NCBI GenBank assembly: GCA_030266845.1
Contig: JAJDIT010000002.1
Coordinates: forward strand, 96,139-160,138
Origin: Acholeplasma sp. OttesenSCG-928-E16
GTDB lineage: Bacteria; Bacillota_I; Bacilli_A; Acholeplasmatales; Acholeplasmataceae
Direction of reading: 5' to 3'
DNA length: 64,000 bases
A model generated the notes under the pieces. The model was not told the DNA's origin. It made no database searches and saw only the letters and a program-made list of their open reading frames with translations. Positions within the stretch are counted from its first letter, which is position 1, and each line of letters opens with the position of its first letter. A program made the translations under genes and the position numbers. This document shows, piece after piece, positions 54,806-61,540 of this stretch.

Positions 54806-55499
54806 TGGAATTCTCCTTTCTAGTATTGTCGGCAGCTTTTAAGATTACTTTTGCAATATTTATTCCGGTTTTTGTGAACTCTGGATCATTAAATATTAGC
54901 TTTTGCCGATTTAGTATCAATTCTTCCGCATAAGAAACAAGCTTTAAGTTCTCAATTCTTACATCCATGGTATCTCCATTTAGGAATAATAGTTTCATGT
55001 TTTTTGGAATTGGCCCATATGTTTTTTCATAAAGGTATCGATGTTTTAAGACCCAAATATTTGGCTCTTTTATTTTTATATACAAATATGTTTTTTCGTA
55101 ATGTTTTCTAAATCTTTCGGTTCCAACAGGGATCTTATTCGTGGGAATTCTTTCTTTTTGAAATCTGCAATCAACTCCATTTTTCATATCATTATCTTGA
55201 CAGAAGCATTTGATTTCATTGATCGTTTTGTCCACGTCGAATTTCTCATTAAATAAATCCTTTATTTCTTGGTATGATTTACCTTTATGAATCTTTTTAA
55301 TGAATTCTTTCATTTCTTCTGAATATCTAAATGCTCTTTCTGTTCTCAATCCATTCCTAGATAGATAAGTGGAAATTCCAAACTCTGTTAAGTTTAGGTT
55401 AAATTGTTTATTAACCAGGGTGGCAATTTCCTTGTGTGATTTCCCCTTATATATCCCCAAAATAAATTTTCTAACTTCCTCGGTATAAATTATCCTCAT
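54798..55499 (-). CDS. HNH-like phage protein with degenerate active site
   Basis: 233 residues. Two helix-turn-helix-like repeats at the N-terminus (ILGIYKGKSHKEIATLV and IKKIHKGKSYQEIKDLF), then an HNH-type fold KHRYLYEKTYGPIPKNMK-LLFLNGDTMDVRIENLKLVS. The central catalytic His of active HNH enzymes is replaced (LLFLNGD), so it may bind but not cut. The C-terminus DPEFTKTGINIAKVIL is typical of the family. Confidence 0.65.
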   Translation of the reverse strand: MRIIYTEEVRKFILGIYKGKSHKEIATLVNKQFNLNLTEFGISTYLSRNGLRTERAFRYSEEMKEFIKKIHKGKSYQEIKDLFNEKFDVDKTINEIKCFCQDNDMKNGVDCRFQKERIPTNKIPVGTERFRKHYEKTYLYIKIKEPNIWVLKHRYLYEKTYGPIPKNMKLLFLNGDTMDVRIENLKLVSYAEELILNRQKLIFNDPEFTKTGINIAKVILKAADNTRKENSNA

Positions 55500-55759
55500 T
55501 CAGACATTTCCTCCGCAAACTGCTGCATTTTTTCAATTTTCCTAATGTGAGTTTTACCATCAACAGATACAAGCATTATTTCGCCGGTTTTAATGTTCTT
55601 ATGGAATGAATAATTACAGATATCCATATGATAGTAATCGATCACTAAAATATCATAGACATCAAAAACAATTTCATCATCATGTTCAAAATGTCTAACA
55701 ACAACTTCCTTTGCCCTCAAAATTTCTTTTACCCTACTTATAATTTTTTCAATAGTCAT
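55496..55759 (-). CDS. Unknown 87-residue element protein
   Basis: Acidic, His/Tyr-rich (VVRHFEHDDEIVFDVYDILV, then YHMDICNYSFHKN), with no motif known to me. AGAAGGG before the ATG; ends overlapping the HNH-like gene. The His/Asp clusters might bind metal. Confidence 0.5.
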   Translation of the reverse strand: MTIEKIISRVKEILRAKEVVVRHFEHDDEIVFDVYDILVIDYYHMDICNYSFHKNIKTGEIMLVSVDGKTHIRKIEKMQQFAEEMSE

Positions 55760-55783
55760 TTTCTCGACCCTTCTTTCTTGACT

Positions 55784-55858
55784 AATTTTAAGTCAAGGAA
55801 TCCTTAATTTAATAGCGGGTCGATTGCTATCAGACTAAGAATTCCTTCACTTAAAATT
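55784..55858. repeat. Large inverted repeat (23-bp arms) between two element genes
   Basis: Arms 55784-55806 and 55836-55858 match at 21 of 23 positions (AATTTTAAG...CCTTA). A small inner dyad ATAGC/GCTAT flanks GGGTCG, and CGACCC lies just outside at 55765 and 55859. The transcript would form a long hairpin. Confidence 0.7.
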
Positions 55859-55863
55859 CGACC

Positions 55864-56061
55864 CTATTTATTTTTCTTCTCTTGCTCGTAGTTCCTTATT
55901 TTTCTTTTTGCATACTTTATATCAGAAGTTGAATATCCATTCATTAGCAATATTTCCTCTGCCTTTTTTTCGTTTCCGATCATTTCAAGTGTAATCTTAT
56001 AAGCTCTAATTCTTCCCATTTCTTCTGATCTAATGATATTCAATATGTTTGATGGATCCAT
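55864..56061 (-). CDS. Unknown 65-residue basic protein
   Basis: Start MDPSNILNIIRSEEMGRIRA at 56061, five bases after TGGAGG; a GTG frame opens earlier without a site. Helical, basic at the C-terminus (YAKRKIRNYEQEKKNK). First gene of the leftward operon; could be an early regulator. Confidence 0.55.
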   Translation of the reverse strand: MDPSNILNIIRSEEMGRIRAYKITLEMIGNEKKAEEILLMNGYSTSDIKYAKRKIRNYEQEKKNK

Positions 56062-56197
56062 AGGCACCTCCATAATATATCTAGCTAGGGCTTCCACTAT
56101 GAATAAGGTATTTAAACGGGGAGTTTAAATTTTTTTTTTGGAAGCCCAAGCTATTAAGAAGCTACGGCTTAACTTCTTAATTTTTAACTAAAATTCT

Positions 56198-56226
56198 TTG
56201 ACTTTAAAGGTCACTTTTTATATAAT
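56198..56226 (+). promoter_or_regulatory. Element-borne promoter driving the rebuilt tRNA-Lys
   Basis: TTGACT (56198-56203), 17-base spacer, TATAAT (56221-56226), 35 bases before the tRNA. Sequence around it differs from the original promoter at 41480, so it came with the element. Confidence 0.8.
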
Positions 56227-56260
56227 AAAAACAGTGACTCACTAGTCACTGAATCATTAT

Positions 56261-56304
56261 TGCACCCTTAGCTCAGTTGGTAGAGCAGCAGACTCTTAAT
56301 CTGT
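56261..56304 (+). repeat. Right attachment repeat: 5' half of tRNA-Lys
   Basis: Identical to 41540-41583 over 44 bases; here joined to the 3' half to give the intact tRNA. Confidence 0.9.
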
Positions 56305-56337
56305 GGGTCCACGGTTCGAGCCCGTGAGGGTGTACCA
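56262..56337 (+). tRNA. tRNA-Lys (anticodon CTT)
   Basis: 76 bases with encoded CCA. Acceptor stem GCACCCT/AGGGTGT, D arm GCTC/GAGC, anticodon stem GCAGA/TCTGT around loop CTCTTAA, T arm CACGG/CCGTG with TTCGAGC. All four stems pair. The 5' half is the element's copy and the 3' half lies in the second segment's repeat, so the functional gene is a composite. Confidence 0.97.
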
Positions 56338-56375
56338 CTAAGTAATAAACCGCTTTATTAAGCGGTTTTTATTTT
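56321..56375 (+). repeat. 3' part of tRNA-Lys plus terminator, copy 1
   Basis: From CCCGTG of the T arm through CCA and the terminator AAACCGCTT-TATT-AAGCGGTTT. It matches 58301-58355 with one mismatch in 55. Confidence 0.9.
56347..56375. terminator. Terminator of tRNA-Lys
   Basis: AAACCGCTT-TATT-AAGCGGTTT followed by T5; A-rich upstream, so it can also stop the leftward GNAT transcript. Confidence 0.85.
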
Positions 56376-56826
56376 ATAGAATCAGCTTATATATATTATA
56401 TTCCTTCATTTCTTTATGATATCCAAAATAGTCAGAAGGCGGAGTCACTTTTTCTATTAATAAAGCCCCCATCTTTGTAATTGTCTTATTTGAAGGTATA
56501 TTTGATGCCTCACAAGATAGGATTAAATATTTCATTTTATATTCCTTTGCTACTTTTAATGCTAGATTAGAGGCGATATATGAATAATTATTCCCTCTAA
56601 AAACAGGGAAAATCTCATATCCTATATTTCCGTTATAATACGAATGATAATTGTGACCAATTCTTATGCTTATTTTGCCAACTATGACATTATCAGATTT
56701 TCTATGAATATTATAGTAATAATAAGGAATCACTACCTCATCACCTATATTAAATTCATTAAGTTTTAAATATATTACATCGTTTTCAATATATTCATAT
56801 TTATTAAGATATTCTATTGGTTTCAT
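56374..56826 (-). CDS. GNAT-family N-acetyltransferase
   Basis: 150 residues with the GNAT core: VIVGKISIRIGH, NIGYEIFPVFRGNNYSY for the acetyl-CoA loop, and LILSCEASNIPSNKTITKMGA. Acceptor unknown. It overlaps the ATPase stop as TAATG without a clear site of its own, so translation depends on the ATPase gene. Its stop lies in the tRNA terminator repeat. Confidence 0.8.
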   Translation of the reverse strand: MKPIEYLNKYEYIENDVIYLKLNEFNIGDEVVIPYYYYNIHRKSDNVIVGKISIRIGHNYHSYYNGNIGYEIFPVFRGNNYSYIASNLALKVAKEYKMKYLILSCEASNIPSNKTITKMGALLIEKVTPPSDYFGYHKEMKEYNIYKLIL

Positions 56827-58043
56827 TATATATATTCAACCGGAAGTACAATTACTTCTTCGCTAAGTGAGAGCTTGTTATCCGCTAGACAAATAATACA
56901 CCCTTGTCCCTTTTTGTGAGTTGCTATTTTATCTAAAGTCTTAAAGGAACTTGCCATCTTGAGAGTTGGCGATGCAGTCATCTTTATTTCAATAGGATAG
57001 AGTATTCCATTTTCTTCAATTATAAGGTCAATTTCCTTGCCATCTATATCTCTGTAATAATAAAGCGGTAAAACTGATTTACCAGCATTGGTATAAGATT
57101 TGATTATTTCAGAGACAACGAAAGTTTCAAAAACATGACCTGCTTGAGCACCAAATTTGAGCACTTCTGGTGTCATCCATCTTGTTAAAAAGGCAAGAAA
57201 TCCAGTATCTAGTAAATACAATTTAGGCGTTTTGACAATTCTTGTTAATAAGTTGTTATGATATGGTTCAAGTAAATAAATTATTCCTGAGGATTTTAAT
57301 ACAGAAATCCACTTTTTTACTGTTGGAACACTTACACCAATATCGTTTGCAATACTTGAATAATTTAGTAATTGTCCGCTTCTTGCCGCAACTGAAACAA
57401 TGAACTTAGAGAAAACTAGTTCATCAGAAATATTTAAGACATCTCTAATATCCCTTTCAATATAAGTCTTCAGGTACGAACTATATACTTGTTCCCAATC
57501 ATAAGAGTAATCCATTAGCACTGGTAGAGATCCTCTATGAATGTGAAACCATACATCATCTTCTCTTTTTAATTCATCTTTTCTAGTTTCAATATAGTCC
57601 TTGGTTGGAATAAAAGGCAGGTTAAATGAAATTCCTTTTTTCTCTCTCATTGAAAGACCATGTAATTCAATAATACCTACTCTACCTGCAAGTGACTCTG
57701 ATACATCTTTCATTAGATTGAAGGCTTGCGAACCGGTCATTAAATATCTACCATTTTCCGAATTTCTATCCACAACTAATTTGAGAGTCGAAAACAATGT
57801 TGGAACATATTGAATTTCATCAAAAATAGTATTCGATTCAAACTCTTTCATGAAAAGCTGAGGATCATTCTTCGCAAGGTTTAGAAAGTTATAGTCATCA
57901 AATGTTACATAATTATAAGTATCATTAAAAAGATGTTTCAAAACTGTCGTTTTTCCCACTTGTCTTGGACCTGTTATCAACACTGTCTTGAATTGTCTTT
58001 TCATTTTCATTATTACTTCTTCAATATGTCTTTTATAATACAT
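56826..58043 (-). CDS. AAA-type ATPase with DUF4143 C-terminal domain
   Basis: 405 residues from the ATG at 58043 (TGGAGG upstream). Walker A GPRQVGKTT (25-33), Walker B TIFDEIQ, TGSQAFNLMK sensor, a winged-helix middle (IANDIGVSVPTVKKWISVL) and a nuclease-like end with EIDLIIEENGILYPIEIKMT. The family is frequent and mobile in bacteria and archaea; its role is not established. Confidence 0.88.
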   Translation of the reverse strand: MYYKRHIEEVIMKMKRQFKTVLITGPRQVGKTTVLKHLFNDTYNYVTFDDYNFLNLAKNDPQLFMKEFESNTIFDEIQYVPTLFSTLKLVVDRNSENGRYLMTGSQAFNLMKDVSESLAGRVGIIELHGLSMREKKGISFNLPFIPTKDYIETRKDELKREDDVWFHIHRGSLPVLMDYSYDWEQVYSSYLKTYIERDIRDVLNISDELVFSKFIVSVAARSGQLLNYSSIANDIGVSVPTVKKWISVLKSSGIIYLLEPYHNNLLTRIVKTPKLYLLDTGFLAFLTRWMTPEVLKFGAQAGHVFETFVVSEIIKSYTNAGKSVLPLYYYRDIDGKEIDLIIEENGILYPIEIKMTASPTLKMASSFKTLDKIATHKKGQGCIICLADNKLSLSEEVIVLPVEYI

Positions 58044-58082
58044 GAGTACCTCCATATTTCGGTTAATTTAAACTATAACTTT

Positions 58083-58111
58083 ATTTTAGCCGTTTTTTTA
58101 GCGGTTGTCAA
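58083..58111 (-). promoter_or_regulatory. Promoter of the ATPase-GNAT pair
   Basis: Minus-strand TTGACA (58111-58106), 17-base spacer, TAAAAT (58088-58083). The spacer contains an imperfect CCG...CGG dyad. Confidence 0.7.
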
Positions 58112-58300
58112 ATAAATCATTTCGGTATTTTTGTGATTTTCATATCCTAATCAAGTTTTACTTGACTGCTCATCTTGAATCAGGACAAAATCAGGACAGA
58201 TACTCATTTATATGACATTAAATTAACAAAAATTGCTTGAAAAAGCGTTATTTATTGATATTATTAGACAAATATTAGTACCAAATGCTATTAGTACGTT

Positions 58301-58355
58301 CCCGTGAGGGTGTACCACTAAGTAATAAACCGCTTTATTGAGCGGTTTTTATTTT
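58301..58355 (+). repeat. 3' part of tRNA-Lys plus terminator, copy 2 (probable original)
   Basis: 54 of 55 bases identical to 56321-56375. Nothing of the tRNA before the T-arm 3' strand is present. Upstream (58170-58200) two copies of AATCAGGACA and a TCAAGT/ACTTGA dyad could be recombinase arm sites. Confidence 0.85.
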
Positions 58356-58372
58356 TTGATGAATTAATTGTA

Positions 58373-59217
58373 TCATGAAATTGTTTTCTTTAGACATGTA
58401 TATCTTGTTAAGAAATCATACCCACACTCTTCAAGGATTTTTCTTTCACCAGGCTCAGCAAAATAATAAATATGTTCCATATTATTAGTAATAGCCAAAG
58501 CATTTAAATGAAGTAAGAGTTTCCTTAATGAATCATCACTATTTTCTTTATTAACTATGTCTATTCCATAAATTGAGTAAAACTTTTCATCGGTTATATA
58601 ATATATAAAACCTAGATTCCTATTTCCAAAAATAGTCCATATGCTAAGTCTATCTTTGATTCTAGTTGCAGTCCAATACATATCCTCATCACTTTGCTTA
58701 TGAACATCTTCAAAATCTTTGAAGTTTTTTTTGTTATGTAATATAATTCGTTATTAAAGTAATGTGGAGTATTTCGATTTATTCTTGCAATCATGACATC
58801 AGTTTCTTCAATTATTTTATAGTCTGATTTTAAAAAGCTACTTATTGCACTAGTATTTTGATTAGGCAGTCCAATTGATATTTCATAATTATAAAAATCA
58901 TTTATCAAATATTTCTGAAAATCATCAACTGCTTCATCATAATATCCATCTATGCAAAATGATCTTGTCTCTAGGTATAATTCATTTGGCTCAAAAAAGA
59001 AGTGAATCCATCCTTTTACGATATTATTGCTATTTAAGTAAAGTAAGATTACCTCATCTTCTCTTTCCATTCCATTTTTTGAGTCTTCAAAAAAGTCTTC
59101 TTTAGTTTTGATTCCATCTAGATATGTTGGAAAGCTTGATGTCTCAAATTGTTGAGTTAACTTATATATGTAATCCACATATACATCAAATTCTTTTTTT
59201 GTTATTTTTCTTAGCAT
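58373..59217 (-). pseudogene. Frameshifted GNAT-like acetyltransferase
   Basis: Two frames form one protein of about 281 residues: the first (from 59217) runs to ELYYITKK, the second continues NFKDFEDVHKQSDEDMYWTA to CLKKTIS. The break lies in a run of eight A on the coding strand (58725-58732); nine A would restore the frame. The second half has GNAT-like NRNLGFIYYITDE and a C-terminal FAEPGERKILEECGYDF. This is either decay, slippage-based phase variation, or a sequencing error. Confidence 0.75.
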
Positions 59218-59308
59218 GTTATCCTTTCAATTTTTGCTATTAATAAATATAAGTTTTAAGTCTTTGCTAATAAGTCCTCATTTCCTTAGGAAAATCTATG
59301 GTTTTAAA

Positions 59309-60769
59309 CTATTCAGCGACCTCTTTAAATAAACGTAAGAAATTTAGATGGGTCATTTTATCTATTTCAAAATCCGTAAACCCCTCTTGCTTTAATGCAT
59401 TAATTAATAATGGAAGTTTGGAGGCATTATCTAATTCAATATCAGGATCAATGCCATCAAAATCGCTTCCTAAAGCGATAACATCTACTCCAACCAAGTT
59501 ATAAATATGCTTAATATGCTTAACTACATGTTTGATTGTATTCTTGCCATCTTCTTTATTATCTGACATAAATGCATCACAATAATTAATACCCATGATG
59601 CCTCTTCTTGCGGCAAGTTCTTTGATCATATCATCTGTTAAATTTCGAACATGGTTACAGACTGCTCTTGCATTAGAATGGGACGCCAAAAAAGGTTTAT
59701 TGGTATATTTTAAGACATCATAAAAGCCTTTGTCAGAAAGATGTGAAACATCTATGATCATCCCTAGCTCATTCATTTTTTTGACAACTTCTATACCAAA
59801 TGGCGTAAGTCCATCCTTATTATTTGGAACACTAAAATCTATCGAATCTCCTTTTTTATAATTTCTTAGATTAATATTAGGAAATCCAATAGCATTATCA
59901 AAATTCCAAGTTAAGGTGATCATTCTGACTCCAAGTTCATAAAGATATATAAGTTTTTTTATATCTCCTTCTATGACTTCTCCTTCTTCAACAGTAATAA
60001 TTGCCGATAATTTTTCCTTTTCTTGGTTATTAATGATATCTTGATAACTATAGGCAAAATCAATCAACCGTTCGTTAATTGCAAGCTCATGGGTAAGTCT
60101 TTTGATCATATCTATACATTTATTGAAAGGATTATTTTCCTTTGATAGATTGACAAACATTGCGAAACATTGAGCCATATAATTGCCTTTTTTTAGTTTT
60201 TGTAGATCAATTTGAAGATTGTTTTTAAGTAAGCCTGCTTCATCCTGATTCATGATTGCATAAATAGTATCACAGTGTAAATCGATTATATGCATGTCTT
60301 CCTTCTTTTTAATGTAAAGACTCATACTAATAAACTGACATAATTCATTATCAATTTGATGCGAAAAGACATTCTCCTTAACAAAACCACATCTTTGATA
60401 AACCTTAATCGCTCTTTCATTAAAATCCGCAACTTTTAAAGTGATTTTATTAACATTAAAATTTTCTTTAATAAACCTTATGCACCTTCTAACAAATATT
60501 TCCCCTAACCCATGTCCAGTCAGATCAGGACGCAGTCCAAGACCTATTTCGACACTTTGTTCATTAAAATAGCATGTAAGGTATCCCATCAATTCTTTAT
60601 TTTCATCTAGTACTTCAAAAAAATCATCTTGCCTTTTTTCTTTTGAAATTAGTTCTTCATAATCAAGCGGATCGTTTATAAAGTCATAAAAAGAATAAAT
60701 TCCTGGATAGTGCCAATTATTGGCTATTTCCAATGCATTTTCTTGCTGCATCTTTTTTATAATAAACAT
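59309..60769 (-). CDS. GNAT acetyltransferase fused to membrane-dipeptidase-like (M19) domain
   Basis: 486 residues. Residues 1-155: GNAT (LGLRPDLTGHGLGEIFVRRC, then YQRCGFVKE). Residues 159-486: M19 dipeptidase with zinc ligands in DLHCDT, TVEEGE, VSHLSD and ASHSNARAV, and GSDFDGI. No signal peptide, so it is cytoplasmic. An internal ATG at 60295 preceded by AGGAAGAC could also give the dipeptidase alone. AGGAG before the first ATG. Confidence 0.85.
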   Translation of the reverse strand: MFIIKKMQQENALEIANNWHYPGIYSFYDFINDPLDYEELISKEKRQDDFFEVLDENKELMGYLTCYFNEQSVEIGLGLRPDLTGHGLGEIFVRRCIRFIKENFNVNKITLKVADFNERAIKVYQRCGFVKENVFSHQIDNELCQFISMSLYIKKKEDMHIIDLHCDTIYAIMNQDEAGLLKNNLQIDLQKLKKGNYMAQCFAMFVNLSKENNPFNKCIDMIKRLTHELAINERLIDFAYSYQDIINNQEKEKLSAIITVEEGEVIEGDIKKLIYLYELGVRMITLTWNFDNAIGFPNINLRNYKKGDSIDFSVPNNKDGLTPFGIEVVKKMNELGMIIDVSHLSDKGFYDVLKYTNKPFLASHSNARAVCNHVRNLTDDMIKELAARRGIMGINYCDAFMSDNKEDGKNTIKHVVKHIKHIYNLVGVDVIALGSDFDGIDPDIELDNASKLPLLINALKQEGFTDFEIDKMTHLNFLRLFKEVAE

Positions 60770-60857
60770 ATGGTTCTCCTTTTTAATCTATCTAGACTGC
60801 CACTAATTATACTATTATTATATCATATGAGGAAATACAATAAAATAACGTTTTATT

Positions 60858-60879
60858 GCTGTTTTTGCTTAAAAACAGC
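60858..60879. other. Perfect hairpin in the divergent region
   Basis: GCTGTTTTT-GCTT-AAAAACAGC, nine-base arms, midway between the dipeptidase and lipoprotein genes. No U run. Possible operator. Confidence 0.4.
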
Positions 60880-60967
60880 GTTTATTTGCCATTTTTTTGG
60901 TAAAAGAGCATTTCATGTGCATTAATTTCTTTAAGTGCTAGAATAGATATGGAAGGAAGTGAAATAT

Positions 60968-61483
60968 ATGAAGAAAATAATTGTGTCATTATCATTATTA
61001 TTACTTGGAATCGTTAGCTTTGCATGTAATAATGTAAATACAGAGCTTTCTATTACTAATAATTTAATAAATTTAAAGGTTGGAGAAACTGTTAAAATAG
61101 AGTATACTACAAACTCTAGTAAAACCCCTGTTTTTAGTATTGAAGATGATGAAATTGCATCTGTTGATGAGCAAGGAAATATTAAAGCATTAGCTATTGG
61201 AAACACTAAGATTTCGGTAAAAATTGATAACGTGGAAAAGCTAGGTATCATTAAGGTGATCAGTGATGAACTTTATGAGGCAAAGGATAACGCTAAAGAA
61301 GAGATAAACAATTTAGTTGCTTCTTTAAATGAAGATGACTATTCAATAACAAATTGGCTTGTAATAATCGCAAGACAAAGCGCTGCTTTAAAGGACATCG
61401 ACAGTGCCGATTCAATCATTGATATTAATTCTATCAAGGATCGGGCAATTAGTGATATTAATGCTGTCAATAAAAAAGAATAA
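60968..61483 (+). CDS. Lipoprotein with BIG2-type Ig-like domain
   Basis: 171 residues from the ATG at 60968 after GGAAGTGA. Lipoprotein signal with LLLGIVSFAC lipobox, BIG2-like domain (LKVGETVKIEYTTNS, IASVDEQGNIKALAIGNTKI), then a helical tail (EAKDNAKEEINNLVASL). Anchored on the outer face of the membrane. Possibly an adhesin or wall-associated protein. Confidence 0.75.
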   Translation: MKKIIVSLSLLLLGIVSFACNNVNTELSITNNLINLKVGETVKIEYTTNSSKTPVFSIEDDEIASVDEQGNIKALAIGNTKISVKIDNVEKLGIIKVISDELYEAKDNAKEEINNLVASLNEDDYSITNWLVIIARQSAALKDIDSADSIIDINSIKDRAISDINAVNKKE

Positions 61484-61507
61484 CCTAAAATATCGACAAA
61501 TGATATA

Positions 61508-61538
61508 AAAAATGGCATAATCAATATGCCATTTTTTT
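61508..61538. terminator. Bidirectional terminator
   Basis: ATGGCATA-ATCAA-TATGCCAT flanked by A and T runs, between the lipoprotein gene and the leftward surface-protein gene. Confidence 0.85.
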
Positions 61539-61540
61539 AT

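Larger units (their letters stand above)
41540..56304. mobile_element. Integrative plasmid/filamentous-phage-like element in tRNA-Lys
   Basis: About 14.7 kb between 44-bp direct repeats of the tRNA-Lys 5' half. Contents from left: XRE repressor, small membrane protein, tyrosine recombinase, five-gene envelope block with a Zot-like ATPase, winged-helix regulator, iteron region, Rep and DnaD-like genes, S24 peptidase, HNH-like and small phage-type genes. No capsid, terminase, portal or relaxase gene is visible. The right end supplies a new promoter and 5' half to the tRNA. Confidence 0.85.
56321..58300. mobile_element. Second tRNA-Lys insertion segment (AAA/DUF4143 ATPase and GNAT)
   Basis: 1980 bases between two copies of the tRNA-Lys 3' end plus terminator. 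It holds two leftward genes and a 250-base control region but no integrase, so it is a remnant or a cassette mobilised in trans. Confidence 0.7.

Noticed and set aside
56374..58043. Toxin-antitoxin module
   Set aside because: GNAT toxins are usually paired with a short RHH/HTH antitoxin; none is present, and the ATPase is not a known antitoxin.
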